A stretch of 55,875 bases of DNA from Alphaproteobacteria bacterium UBA6187 (GCA_002422795.1 DITJ01000008.1:32522-88396), one strand, 5' to 3'; positions 32,143-41,410 are shown, counted from the first letter of the stretch. Notes: generated by a model from the sequence alone, not told the origin. Numbers and translations: made by a program.

Positions 32143-34032
32143 ATGCTTGCTAAAATGCGCAAAGGTTCGCAACATATAATTGTAAAGGGGTTGTTTGTCC
32201 TGCTTGGCCTGTCGTTTGTAATGTGGGGAGTGGGGGATATATTCCGTAGTGATATGAGGAATGGCCATGTAGCTACCGTTGGGAAATTTGCTGTAACCAA
32301 TGCTGAGCTTGAGAACCTGGTGCTTAATGAAGTTGCAAGATACCAGGAGATAGTGGGTAAAACATTAACAGAGGAAGAAACTGAAAAACTTGGCATCAAG
32401 CATTATGCTTTAAACCAGTTAATAAGGAATAAAGTTACTATAGCGCGCGCCGAAGATCTCAAGCTTGTTACCGGAAAAAAGATAATCGCCCAGAATATAT
32501 ACAGGAATGACGTTTTCTTTAATGAAGAAGGTGCTTTTGATAAAGACCGTTTTAAAGCGGTGCTGCAAGCAAGTGGCTTTACAGAAGAAACATTTATAAA
32601 AGCAATAAAGCGGGATTCATCTGTTAATTTATTACTTGAAACACTTGCTGTATCTGCTGTCGTCCCTGAAAATATGGCACGTGAGATTTTTAAAACAAGG
32701 AATGAAAAGCGTGTAGCTGACCTTATAACTATCCCATCTGATTTGATAAAAGACCTGCCTGAACCTTCTGAAGCAGATTTGATACAATTTTATCAGGATA
32801 ACCAGGAAAGTTTTTCTACTCCTGAGCAGCGTGAAATAACCTACATCACCTTCAATCTTGCAAAAATCCAAAATGGTATAAAGCCGAGTGAAGATGAGCT
32901 TAAAGAAGAATATAACAACTCCATTTCACAGTATAAAATTGAAGAAACCAGGAATGTTGACCAGTATTTATTTTTAAAAGAGGAAGATGCAAAAGCTGCT
33001 TATGAGAAAATCAGCAAAGGCGATGTTAAGCGCTTTTCTAAAAGCAAAATTTCGTTGGGTAATGTAACGGTATCTACTTCCCCTTCCGAGGTGAAAGGCG
33101 TTATATTTGCACTTAAGCAGGGTGAAATAAGCGCGCCTGTGCAAAGTGCCCTGGGGTGGCATATTTTTGTTGTGAAATCTATAGAGGCTGAAAAAACAAA
33201 AACCTTTGAAGAAGTTAAGAAAGATATAGAAAAAGACTTAATTGAGAAAAAAACCTCCAGCGAATTTGCTAAGTTTGGCGATGAAATAGAGGATGAATTT
33301 GCTGCAGGTAAAACAATGGAAGAAGTTGCTCAGAAATTTGACCTTACAGCCCATAAAGTTCCGGCAATTACTATTGATGGAAATGACGCAAGCGGAAATA
33401 AAGTTGCTGGTTTTCCGGATTCCAAAACATTATTACCTATCGTGTTTAATTTGGATACCGGCGTTGCATCCAGCCTTACACTTCTTTCCGATAATTCCGG
33501 CTATGCAATAATGCGTGTTGATTCCGTTACCCCAAAAAGGGTTAAGGCGTTAGATGAAGTGAAAGGCATTGCCATAAAATTACGCAAAGACCAGGACAAA
33601 ATAAAACTTCTTAAAGATAAAGCGACTGAAATAGCCGGGAAATTAAAATCCGGTGAAGACATGAAAAGCCTGGCTGGGAAAATGAACCTTAAAATAAAAT
33701 CCGCCCAGATCATAAAAAAACCGGGTGAGGACTCTGTGCAAGATGGTGCAAGTGGTGAGCCTGTAATGCTTGCAAATGAGCTGTTTACCTTGAAAAAAGA
33801 AGGTGAAGTTACAGGAGCATATAGAAACCAGGAAGGATCTTTTGTTATTGCAAAGCTTATAAAGGTTCAGGAAACCACAGCTGATAATGATAAGAATGCC
33901 TATATAAACCTGCAATCAGACCTGGAAAATGAAATGCGGGAAGATATTATCGGGCAGTATATAAATTTCTTACGCAAGGAATATCCTGTTTCCATCCATG
34001 ATTCCTTCAGTAAAGCGCCTGTAAATAAATAA
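32143..34032 (+). CDS. ppiD: PpiD-like membrane-anchored peptidyl-prolyl isomerase
   Basis: A 629-residue periplasmic folding factor anchored by one N-terminal helix (about residues 16-34, GLFVLLGLSFVMWGVGDIF). The SurA-like N-terminal chaperone domain follows (VGKFAVTNAELENLVLNEVA), then a parvulin domain around residues 230-350 (TPEQREITYITF, GDVKRFSKSKISLGNVTVST, FALKQGEISAPVQSALGWHIFVV). A second parvulin-like C-terminal half completes the length typical of PpiD (about 620). PpiD works at the Sec exit with YfgM; a YfgM-like gene is at 1904. It is monocistronic. Confidence 0.9.
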   Translation: MLAKMRKGSQHIIVKGLFVLLGLSFVMWGVGDIFRSDMRNGHVATVGKFAVTNAELENLVLNEVARYQEIVGKTLTEEETEKLGIKHYALNQLIRNKVTIARAEDLKLVTGKKIIAQNIYRNDVFFNEEGAFDKDRFKAVLQASGFTEETFIKAIKRDSSVNLLLETLAVSAVVPENMAREIFKTRNEKRVADLITIPSDLIKDLPEPSEADLIQFYQDNQESFSTPEQREITYITFNLAKIQNGIKPSEDELKEEYNNSISQYKIEETRNVDQYLFLKEEDAKAAYEKISKGDVKRFSKSKISLGNVTVSTSPSEVKGVIFALKQGEISAPVQSALGWHIFVVKSIEAEKTKTFEEVKKDIEKDLIEKKTSSEFAKFGDEIEDEFAAGKTMEEVAQKFDLTAHKVPAITIDGNDASGNKVAGFPDSKTLLPIVFNLDTGVASSLTLLSDNSGYAIMRVDSVTPKRVKALDEVKGIAIKLRKDQDKIKLLKDKATEIAGKLKSGEDMKSLAGKMNLKIKSAQIIKKPGEDSVQDGASGEPVMLANELFTLKKEGEVTGAYRNQEGSFVIAKLIKVQETTADNDKNAYINLQSDLENEMREDIIGQYINFLRKEYPVSIHDSFSKAPVNK

Positions 34033-34256
34033 AGGTTTGTACCGGGCTAACTTCTTAAATTATTATCCTGAATTTATGGGGGGATACTTATACCAAGTTG
34101 CCTTGAAGGAGGGTGTTGCGCACCATTCTTGTCGGTTAGCTACGGTAGTAAATCTATCGTATGTGTTATGAGGTTTCAATTCCGTATGTGCGGTTCGTGC
34201 CTGTTTCTTGCTACAATATCAGGCGACTGTTGCTTAGCCTTTTAAACATCCCTGTT
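34033..34256. other. Interval between ppiD and the pseudopilin
   Basis: No gene seen. It contains ACCGGGCTAAC near 34050 and a stretch (TACGGTAGTAAATCTATCGTA) with a possible hairpin near 34143-34163. Transcription from both sides converges here. Confidence 0.4.
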
Positions 34257-34997
34257 CTATTTTTCAAGAAAGAAAAGCATCCAACATGCGGCTGGTGTGG
34301 TATCGCCAGTATTGTAGTTGATAGGTGGGTTGCTACTAAAGTTGTTTACTCCTAGTGTGCAAACGTTGTTTACTATGTTGTAGTTATTTCCTTTTGCAGT
34401 ATAAATCATACCTTTTGAGGCTAAACCATCATCAACCTTTCTGTCAATATTAACTGCATCTGTTGTTGATACAACACCATTCCAGGTGCCCGTGCCAGAG
34501 TTAAGGTTTATTGAGTGTCTATTAGGACGGTCATAAAGTGTAACATGTCTCCAGATATTATACCAAGACCTCGGAAAAGGAGCTGCTGCAGCATTGATAC
34601 CAGGCTGTATTCCTGAACCCCATACACCAGTATATGTTCCTGGGTATAATTTAGCAAGTTCCAGATGGCGCCAGAGCAGCACAGCTTCACCAGAACCAGT
34701 AATTATACGATCCCCATCTCCGTTTAGTTCGCCGCTCCAGTATGCTGACGCGTTTGCCAAATCCCCAGGAAATGCGTTATATTGAAGGTTGAAATTATTT
34801 ATAGCTAGTTTTATCTTATCTATATCACTAATAACTTTCTGCAACTTTGCTGTATGTACAACACCACGCCCAGCAACAACCCCAGCAACAAGCAACCCAA
34901 CAATCACAATAACAATAGAAAGCTCAACCAGTGTAAAACCATTTATACCTTTACGCGAGGGAACCGGGGGCGTATTTTTGTTTTTCTTTGGGTTCAT
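34257..34997 (-). CDS. Type II secretion/type IV pilus-like pseudopilin
   Basis: A 246-residue pilin-like protein. After a short basic leader ending in Gly, the class III signal GFTLVELSIVIVIVGLLVAG has the Gly-Phe cleavage site and Glu at mature position 5. The rest is a globular domain with a GELNGDGD stretch, many aromatic residues, and two Cys (NNVCTLG and PAACWMLFF) that may pair. The start at 34997 has a GAGGAT ribosome-binding site 7 bases upstream; the earlier ATG overlaps this site. It stands alone, 11 kb from the assembly ATPase gene cluster at 45.6-52.9 kb, which probably handles it. Confidence 0.85.
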   Translation of the reverse strand: MNPKKNKNTPPVPSRKGINGFTLVELSIVIVIVGLLVAGVVAGRGVVHTAKLQKVISDIDKIKLAINNFNLQYNAFPGDLANASAYWSGELNGDGDRIITGSGEAVLLWRHLELAKLYPGTYTGVWGSGIQPGINAAAAPFPRSWYNIWRHVTLYDRPNRHSINLNSGTGTWNGVVSTTDAVNIDRKVDDGLASKGMIYTAKGNNYNIVNNVCTLGVNNFSSNPPINYNTGDTTPAACWMLFFLEK

Positions 34998-35219
34998 CAG
35001 TAATATCCTCATTATTTAATATAAATGAGAAAAGTTAATAATATGTTAATAACAGTATTATATTAATCAGCGTTGATAGTTGACTTCGTCGTCGCGTCCG
35101 TCCTGAAATCCTTATGCGCGTCTAGATCCAGATGCGACAAGCATGACGCCGCTTTCCCCAGCTTTATCGCGATTATCACAATTAAAATGTTATACAAAAT
35201 TATAATTTGCTAACGGTGG
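34998..35219. other. Interval between protease and pseudopilin, with a weak dispersed repeat
   Basis: No gene seen. The stretch TTCGTCGTCGCGTCCGTCCT, with AAATCCTTATGCGCGTC just after it (35083-35120), resembles TTCGTTGTCACGTTCGTCCT near 41071, so it is likely one more copy of a dispersed repeat. Confidence 0.45.
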
Positions 35220-36419
35220 TTAAGAAACGGTTCTTTTTGCAGCCAAATCTTTTATAGCACTAGCTGAGCGTTTGTGATCGGCTAAGTCTGTGTCTAATGA
35301 TGAATTCATTGAAAAGCCATCGGGCTGATGCTTTGCATAATCAACAGATGCTGATTTTTCAGCCAGCCTTGCCGGTGGCGCAGTAATGCTGCTAACACTT
35401 GCAGATTTTTGTAATTGCCTTTCTTGTCCGGAAGCCCTGCTCATGATTTTTTCAAGCATGTTATCTAATTTGGTAGTATGCATTCCTTGTTCTTGTCTAT
35501 TATCATTAGCAATAGCACCTAATTCCTGAGAAAGAACCTTTCTATGGGCAGAAGGATTAGCTGAAATTTCCTTAATCTGCTCAACACCAGCCTTTATTAA
35601 AGCTGGATCGCCATTTGTAACATTCAGCATGTTTACAAAATTGGATGTGTATAGGCCGCAATTATGGCCGTCATACTGCACTCTTAATAATTTTCCATCC
35701 GGGTCTTGTGCGGCTTCTTTTTCAGAGATTTTTTCACCGTCTTTATTTAAGTATTTAATTTCCGCGCCTGGGAATTTCTTTAAAATTGCAGCGCGTTCGC
35801 TAGGCGGCATTAATTCACCATTAGAATCAACAAAGGTGATTTCAGTTTTGCCACTTTTGCCTTCCCGTATATCGAAGGAAACAAAGTGGTTGTCGTCATT
35901 AGGGCCGGTGATTATATGTGCGAATGATGTAGGAAGATCATTCTTTTTTGAATCTAAAAGTTTATTAAGGCCATCAGTGCCAATGGAAACTTTTTCACCT
36001 GTGGCGGCTTCAACCTGAACGTTACTAAGCCACTGTGCACCATCTATAGGGCTTTTTAATTCCTTGTTCCGCCATGCTATATCTGCAAGCTCTTGCGGGT
36101 CGGTGATTTCTTCACCAGGTTTCCTTGCCGGATAGCCGCTTAAACGTTTAAGGGCGGCTTTGTTATCGGCTATCGTGCCTTTATCTACATAAACAGCTAG
36201 GTTAGGATCGTATTCTTTGCCTGGGTTGGCTAAATCATTTTCAATTCGTTTGTTTGAAAGTAAGCCTGATACAACATCTTGTGCGTATATCTTGCTGTCA
36301 ATATCATCTATCTGGGATTTTAATACTTTGTATTTTTCATCAGTAAGGGGCAGCGCAATCCACTGGCTATACAAACTATTGCGATGTGTTTTTAACTCAG
36401 TTGAATGCTCGTTAGCCAT
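35220..36419 (-). CDS. Clan CE (Ulp1/YopJ-like) cysteine protease domain protein, candidate effector
   Basis: A 399-residue soluble protein with no signal peptide. Residues 125-265 carry the order of a clan CE protease: QWLSNVQVEAATG (130-142, like the SENP QWLNDxVI strand), His178 in NHFVSFDI, Asp198 in ITFVDSNGE, and Gln248-x-Asp-x-x-Asn-Cys254-Gly in RVQYDGHNCGLYTSNFV. That His-Asp-Gln-Cys set is the catalytic set of Ulp1-type deubiquitinases, deSUMOylases and YopJ-type acetyltransferases. The N-terminal 110 residues are helical and the C-terminal 120 are polar with Ser-rich repeats (KSASVSSI, EKSASVDYA, HKRSASAI). In bacteria such proteins are usually injected into eukaryotic cells; activity and target here are inferences. 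Confidence 0.75.
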   Translation of the reverse strand: MANEHSTELKTHRNSLYSQWIALPLTDEKYKVLKSQIDDIDSKIYAQDVVSGLLSNKRIENDLANPGKEYDPNLAVYVDKGTIADNKAALKRLSGYPARKPGEEITDPQELADIAWRNKELKSPIDGAQWLSNVQVEAATGEKVSIGTDGLNKLLDSKKNDLPTSFAHIITGPNDDNHFVSFDIREGKSGKTEITFVDSNGELMPPSERAAILKKFPGAEIKYLNKDGEKISEKEAAQDPDGKLLRVQYDGHNCGLYTSNFVNMLNVTNGDPALIKAGVEQIKEISANPSAHRKVLSQELGAIANDNRQEQGMHTTKLDNMLEKIMSRASGQERQLQKSASVSSITAPPARLAEKSASVDYAKHQPDGFSMNSSLDTDLADHKRSASAIKDLAAKRTVS

Positions 36420-36661
36420 TATTTACCCAAGAATTTAATATTTCCCATGAATACAGTATAACACTTCTATATTAAAGTTTTTTTACAGAAGTGCATTATT
36501 ATTGATTTATTTTCAGTTATTTTTATAAGTTGCTGAATAAATACCATATTTATGGAATTTATTTATTATTCAAAAATTTCTTTATAACTTGCTAAAAAAC
36601 TATGTTGCCGCTATTATTTCCTTTGGTTTTTTAACTATATTTATAAGCGAAGTATTCAAAA
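36420..36661 (+). promoter_or_regulatory. Divergent promoter region of gyrB and the CE-clan protease
   Basis: A 242-base AT-rich gap between divergent genes. It must hold both promoters. No gene, strong hairpin or recognisable operator was seen. Confidence 0.4.
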
Positions 36662-39094
36662 ATGGAAGAAAAAGTAAACAAAACTTCTGCAGAGCAAGAG
36701 CAGGAAGGTTATGGCGCGGAATCAATTAAAGTACTGAAGGGCTTGGATGCTGTAAGAAAGCGCCCAGGTATGTATATTGGTGATACTGATGATGGCTCAG
36801 GCCTGCACCACATGGTTTATGAAGTAATGGATAATGCCATTGATGAAGCCTTGGCTGGTCACTGCGATAAGGTTGAAGTTATACTGAACCCAGATGGTTC
36901 ATGCTCTGTAACCGATAACGGGCGCGGTATCCCGGTTGATATCCATAAAGGGGAGGGGGTTTCTGCTGCCGAAGTAATCATGACCCAGCTTCATGCTGGT
37001 GGTAAATTCGATTCAAATTCATATAAAATTTCCGGTGGTTTGCACGGTGTGGGTGTATCGGTTGTAAATGCGCTTTCTGATTGGTTGGATTTAAGAATTT
37101 GGCGCGAAGGCAAGGAACATTTCGTGCGCTTCCAGCGCGGTGATACCGTTGCTCCACTTAAAGTAATTGGCGATGCGAACGGTAAAAAAGGTACTATGGT
37201 TACCTTCTTCCCTTCAAGAACTACCTTTTCAAATATTGACTTCGTTTTTTCTACTCTTGAACACCGCATCAGGGAACTGGCGTTCCTTAATTCCGGTGTG
37301 CGTATATTCCTGCGGGATTTACGTGCGGAGGAGCCTGTGGAAACAGAATTCTTCTATGAAGGCGGCACATGCGAATTCGTAAAATATTTAGATAGAAGTA
37401 AAACCGCGATACACCCGGTAATTAATATTCAGGGTGAATCTGCCGACGGAATCGGTGTTGATATTGCTATGGAATGGAACGATTCCTACCATGAAAACAT
37501 GATGTGCTTCACCAATAATATCCGCCAAAGAGAGGGTGGCACTCACCTTGCAGCATTCCGCGCGGCACTTACACGTACTATTAATAATTATGCCGCTTCA
37601 AGCGGATTACTTAAGAAAGAAAAAATAGAACTTTCCGGCGATGATATGCGCGAAGGTCTAACTTGCATTCTTTCTATAAAAGTTCCTGATCCGAAATTCT
37701 CCTCACAAACTAAGGATAAGTTGGTAAGTTCTGAAGTGCGCCCTGTAGTAGAAGGTGTTGTGAGTGATAGGCTGGCTGCCTGGTTTGAGAAAAACCCGGC
37801 TGAGGCAAAGAACATTATCGGTAAATCCGTTGAGGCGGCGATTGCCCGTGAAGCGGCACGAAAAGCACGTGATTTAACGCGCAGGAAAAACGTGTTGGAT
37901 ATTTCCAACTTGCCTGGAAAATTGGCGGATTGTCAGGAAAAAGACCCGGCCTTAAGCGAGATATTCATAGTAGAGGGAGATTCAGCAGGTGGTTCTGCAA
38001 AGCAAGGCAGGAACAGGAAAAACCAGGCGATATTGCCGCTGCGTGGTAAAATCCTGAATGTTGAACGCGCGCGTTTCGATAAAATGTTATCTTCACAGGA
38101 AATCGGTACGCTTATAACCGCGCTTGGCACAGGCATAGGCCGTGATGACTTTAATATTGAAAAAGCCCGTTACCATAAAATTGTTATCATGACGGATGCT
38201 GACGTGGATGGTGCGCATATCCGTACTCTTATATTGACATTCTTCTATCGCCAGATGCCCGAGCTTATTGAAAAAGGCTATCTTTATATCGCCCAACCGC
38301 CTCTATACAGGATTAAAAGGGGCAATAAGGCTATATATTTAAAAGATAATAAAGGCCTGCATGATTACCTTGTGAATGAGGCAATTGAAGGCGCTATCCT
38401 TAAAACTGCTGGTGGCGTGCAACGTGCCGGAGCAGATTTGCGTGATGTTATTGAAAAATGCACAGAGTTCACACGCCTGATAAAATCCCTTTCCCGCCGC
38501 CTGCCTGCTAATGTTATACAAGCAACTGCGCTTGCTGGCAGCCTTTCTGCAAGCAGCATGGGTGATAGCGCAAAAGCTGCAAAAATTGCGCAGCGCCTGA
38601 ATGATTCCGTGGAAGCTGATATTGAAGCCTATTGGAACGGTGTTGTTGATGAAGAAGGCCAGTTTGTGCTTGTGCGCGAAGTGCGCGGTGTGGCTGAAAA
38701 AGTGACTATTGATAAAGGCACATTAACTGCCCCGGAAGTTTATGATATTAATGTTCTTGTTGCTGAACTTGCGCCGATTTTCGAAGGCAAAATGACTTTG
38801 GAACATAAGGGAGATAGCATCCCGGTAAATACACCATCCTTGCTGCTTGACCAGGTTATGGAAATTGGCCGCAAAGGCATGAGTGTGCAGCGTTTCAAAG
38901 GACTAGGTGAAATGAACCCAGATCAATTATGGGAAACTACACTAGACCCTTCAAACCGTACATTACTCCAGGTTAAAGTGGGTGATATTGATTCAGCTGA
39001 GCAGGTATTCTCAACCCTTATGGGTGGTGTTGTAGAGCCGCGCCGTGACTTCATTCAGGAAAATGCGCTGAAGGTTTCTAATTTGGATGTTTAA
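36662..39094 (+). CDS. gyrB: DNA gyrase subunit B
   Basis: GyrB is the ATPase subunit of gyrase, which introduces negative supercoils. The 810-residue protein has the GHKL ATP site (EVMDNAIDEALAG, VTDNGRGIPVDIH, SGGLHGVGVSVVNALS), the transducer, and the TOPRIM domain (IVEGDSAGGSAKQGRNR, PLRGKILNVE, MTDADVDGAHIRTLI), then the C-terminal QRFKGLGEMNPDQLWETT that binds GyrA. Length and order match alphaproteobacterial GyrB. It stands alone without recF or dnaN. Confidence 0.97.
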   Translation: MEEKVNKTSAEQEQEGYGAESIKVLKGLDAVRKRPGMYIGDTDDGSGLHHMVYEVMDNAIDEALAGHCDKVEVILNPDGSCSVTDNGRGIPVDIHKGEGVSAAEVIMTQLHAGGKFDSNSYKISGGLHGVGVSVVNALSDWLDLRIWREGKEHFVRFQRGDTVAPLKVIGDANGKKGTMVTFFPSRTTFSNIDFVFSTLEHRIRELAFLNSGVRIFLRDLRAEEPVETEFFYEGGTCEFVKYLDRSKTAIHPVINIQGESADGIGVDIAMEWNDSYHENMMCFTNNIRQREGGTHLAAFRAALTRTINNYAASSGLLKKEKIELSGDDMREGLTCILSIKVPDPKFSSQTKDKLVSSEVRPVVEGVVSDRLAAWFEKNPAEAKNIIGKSVEAAIAREAARKARDLTRRKNVLDISNLPGKLADCQEKDPALSEIFIVEGDSAGGSAKQGRNRKNQAILPLRGKILNVERARFDKMLSSQEIGTLITALGTGIGRDDFNIEKARYHKIVIMTDADVDGAHIRTLILTFFYRQMPELIEKGYLYIAQPPLYRIKRGNKAIYLKDNKGLHDYLVNEAIEGAILKTAGGVQRAGADLRDVIEKCTEFTRLIKSLSRRLPANVIQATALAGSLSASSMGDSAKAAKIAQRLNDSVEADIEAYWNGVVDEEGQFVLVREVRGVAEKVTIDKGTLTAPEVYDINVLVAELAPIFEGKMTLEHKGDSIPVNTPSLLLDQVMEIGRKGMSVQRFKGLGEMNPDQLWETTLDPSNRTLLQVKVGDIDSAEQVFSTLMGGVVEPRRDFIQENALKVSNLDV

Positions 39095-39127
39095 TAGACC
39101 GTAATTTGCGGCAAGAATTCCCGCTTT

Positions 39128-39223
39128 GTAATGGCCCGAGTTTTTCCTTCAAAAACTATAGGGCCATCCAGATTTAAGACTGGATTCCCCTATAGTTTTT
39201 GAAGGAAAAACTCGGGGAATGAT
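39128..39223. repeat. Palindromic repeat, ACTATAGGGCCATCCA type, copy 2
   Basis: Arms GGCCCGAGTTTTTCCTTC and GAAGGAAAAACTCGGGG enclose AAAACTATAGGG and CCCTATAGTTTT. It is homologous to 23541-23636. It begins 33 bases after gyrB and may serve as its transcript 3' end. Confidence 0.85.
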
Positions 39224-39238
39224 GGGGAACTACTAAGT

Positions 39239-39355
39239 TATAGTATTTCCCATTTTCAATAATGATGCGTCGATCATCGTCTCATGTAGCTCACCTACAC
39301 ATCGACTCGATTTCCTATCATTATTGAAAAGCAAAAACAATGTAAATTACTATAG
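39239..39355. repeat. Palindromic repeat, TTTTCAATAATGA type, copy 2
   Basis: Nearly identical to 5450-5555 across the central 90 bases (arms TTTTCAATAATGATGCGTCG and CGACTCGATTTCCTATCATT). It follows directly on the previous repeat, so the gyrB downstream gap is entirely repeat sequence apart from about 75 bases before the next gene. Confidence 0.85.
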
Positions 39356-39430
39356 CGCTATTCCTAAATTCTTTAAGAATTGATTAACAAATACATGTTA
39401 CATTCATAATATATTCCAATAGGAGTTATT

Positions 39431-39961
39431 ATGAAATTTTCCATTAAGCCTGTATTTATCAGCACAATTACATTAATTGGCCAATTACCCCTGCATTTAT
39501 TTTTTACTATATGGTCTGCCGGATTCTTTGGTGGAATGATGAAGGCAGTGGGTATGTTTGCTGAAGAATCACCACTTCCTTTTGTAATATGCGGCGGGAC
39601 TATGTTTATTATCTTTCCGCTGATTGTTTATATTGCCAAAAAATATAATTATGAACGTACGGAATATATATTCAATGATGATTGCCTGGAATTTGAAGAA
39701 GGCTTTTTTACAATAAATAAGAAAACCATAAAATTTAGAGATATAAGGGAAGTTACCTTAAGAAGGGGCATATTCCAGAGGATGTATGGTCTTGGTACGA
39801 TTTACCTTGCAACTTTTGCCACTGGTTCATCAGGTGCCCCAAATCTGTTTTCAGCAATAGGCTTTGGAAATTTTTCCGCAAGTGGTGTTAGTGTGCTTGA
39901 TATAGAAAACCCAGAGGAAGTATATCAAAGAATTAAGAAAATTATAGACTCACAAATATAG
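39431..39961 (+). CDS. Bacterial PH-domain (YdbS-like) membrane protein
   Basis: A 176-residue protein with two membrane helices (about 7-35 and 50-72) followed by a bacterial pleckstrin-homology-like domain: YNYERTEYIFNDDCLEFEEGFF, IKFRDIREVTLRRGIFQRMYGLGTIYLAT and ENPEEVYQRIKKIID. The pattern (RREYxxTxxxLxxxxG, IPYxxIxxVxxxxxxxxRxxGxGxV) is that of the bPH_2/YdbS family, whose function is poorly known. An AGGAG ribosome-binding site precedes the ATG. It appears monocistronic. Confidence 0.8.
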   Translation: MKFSIKPVFISTITLIGQLPLHLFFTIWSAGFFGGMMKAVGMFAEESPLPFVICGGTMFIIFPLIVYIAKKYNYERTEYIFNDDCLEFEEGFFTINKKTIKFRDIREVTLRRGIFQRMYGLGTIYLATFATGSSGAPNLFSAIGFGNFSASGVSVLDIENPEEVYQRIKKIIDSQI

Positions 39962-40128
39962 TAAATCTTGAATGTAATGCTTGCCTTATAGCGGTTACTT
40001 ATCGATGGCTTCCTTAGAATCGTGAGGTAAGAAAAGTATAATTTACATTTAATACTCCGCATGAAAATAATCGGTAGTAGTCCTGCTCTTTCCTGCCGCA
40101 ATTAAAGTATGTTTTGGATAGGGGGTAT

Positions 40129-40509
40129 TTAGTTAAATTTAATTGCTTGTATAAGCATCATTCCTGCAAACACCGCAATAATAGAGAAAACAACAGAAGC
40201 AAGTACGTAAGCAAGCGCAAGCATGTTATCACCGCGCTCAAACATAATTATGGCATCAAGCGAAAAGGCTGAGAAAGTTGTAAATCCGCCAAGTATTCCA
40301 ACAGCAAGGAATGCCCGCAATTCAAGGCTATGCGGCAGGGTTTTTGTAAGATATTCAATCAATACACCCATCAGGAATGAACCGATTATATTCACCGCTA
40401 ATGTTCCATATGAAAAATATGTGCCAAAATGACGCGATATATTACTGGAAAGAAAATAACGAAGGACTGAACCAATACCGCCGCCGATAAAAATATATAT
40501 AGGTATCAT
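40129..40509 (-). CDS. crcB: Fluoride channel FluC/CrcB
   Basis: CrcB (Fluc) exports fluoride as a dual-topology dimer. The 126-residue protein has four membrane helices and the family motifs GGGIGSVLRYFLS, GTLAVNIIGSFLMGVL and GILGGFTTFSAFSLD, where the Asn and paired Phe residues line the pore. The start MIPIYIFIGGG was chosen at 40509; the frame is open 20 codons upstream with no support. I found no fluoride-riboswitch (crcB motif) sequence upstream. Confidence 0.93.
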   Translation of the reverse strand: MIPIYIFIGGGIGSVLRYFLSSNISRHFGTYFSYGTLAVNIIGSFLMGVLIEYLTKTLPHSLELRAFLAVGILGGFTTFSAFSLDAIIMFERGDNMLALAYVLASVVFSIIAVFAGMMLIQAIKFN

Positions 40510-40673
40510 GCCGTTTATCGTTTGTAGTGAATTGTAAAATTTGTAGAGAATTACTTTTGTTAAACACACGGCATAGCATTAACAAGCACTTTTAGCTAAG
40601 GCGATGATATTGATCAAAATCTCTCAATACAGAAGTCTCAGGCTTGGTTTTACAGGATGATGCTTTTATAAAT

Positions 40674-40710
40674 TAAACAGGCAATCGAAAATGCTTAGAT
40701 TGCCTGTTTA
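40674..40710. terminator. Bidirectional intrinsic terminator-like hairpin
   Basis: TAAACAGGCAATC and GATTGCCTGTTTA form a perfect 13-base stem with the loop GAAAATGCTTA. It lies 20 bases after the YdcH-like stop (minus strand), so it likely ends that transcript. Confidence 0.75.
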
Positions 40711-40729
40711 TATTAGGAACTGGATTTAG

Positions 40730-40906
40730 CTATGCCGCATTCTGCTTGTGATAGCCATGTGTGAGTTGTTCAATTTCATCTAGTAAATGTAACTTTTCTT
40801 TTTTAAGTTCAGCCGTTGGCAGGTGATGCACATATGAGTCATGTATCTGATCTTCAATGTTGCTTATTTTTTGATTTAAAGACTCAATATGGGATTCTAA
40901 AGACAT
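40730..40906 (-). CDS. YdcH-family (DUF465) small protein
   Basis: Encodes 58 residues starting MSLESHIESLNQKISNIEDQ and ending DEIEQLTHGYHKQNAA. The heptad pattern and LKKEKLHLLDEIEQL segment are typical of DUF465/YdcH, small coiled-coil proteins of unknown function. A strong AAGGAG ribosome-binding site lies just upstream (CTCCTTT on the plus strand at 40914). It is monocistronic with its own terminator. Confidence 0.85.
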   Translation of the reverse strand: MSLESHIESLNQKISNIEDQIHDSYVHHLPTAELKKEKLHLLDEIEQLTHGYHKQNAA

Positions 40907-41410
40907 AGATATTCTCCTTTAATTAGTCATTGAACAAATATAATACTACCATAGAACTACTTCCAAGGAAATGTAAATCGTTAAATGTATTTTTTTGGAG
41001 CATGGTAATAAAGTTTATGGTAGCCACTTCAGTTCTTTCAATCTTAAAGACCTCTGCATAAGGGGGATTTCGTTGTCACGTTCGTCCTCAAATCCTCATG
41101 TTCGTATATGTATAGTAAATTTTATTTTTATTTACGCATTGCCATGTAGTTTATCTAGGGTAGTTTACTTTAAAACTCTCCATTATTCGCATTTTGGGTG
41201 TAAGATGGCGAATTATTAAGTGAAATTACTATAAACTTCGCTGATGGCTTTCTAGCGTAAATAAAAAGCAAATTCACTATATTTCTGGCGAGCCACATGT
41301 CTTAAATTATCATCAGGAATTAATATGTTGTGCTGACTTTGTGAGTCAAGTTATTTATGTATTTCAATTTGTTATGTGGGGGGCATATTTGCATTTGTAT
41401 AATAAAGATA
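40907..41410. other. 504-base interval without a convincing gene
   Basis: It contains the promoter side of the YdcH-like gene, a weak copy of the TTCGTTGTCACGTTCGTCCT repeat at 41071 (related to 35083), and AT-rich sequence. ORFs of about 60-75 codons exist but have no ribosome-binding site or recognisable product. Confidence 0.5.

Noticed and set aside
40510..40670. Fluoride riboswitch upstream of crcB
   Set aside because: The conserved GGxGATGG and matching downstream elements of the crcB motif are absent on the minus strand.
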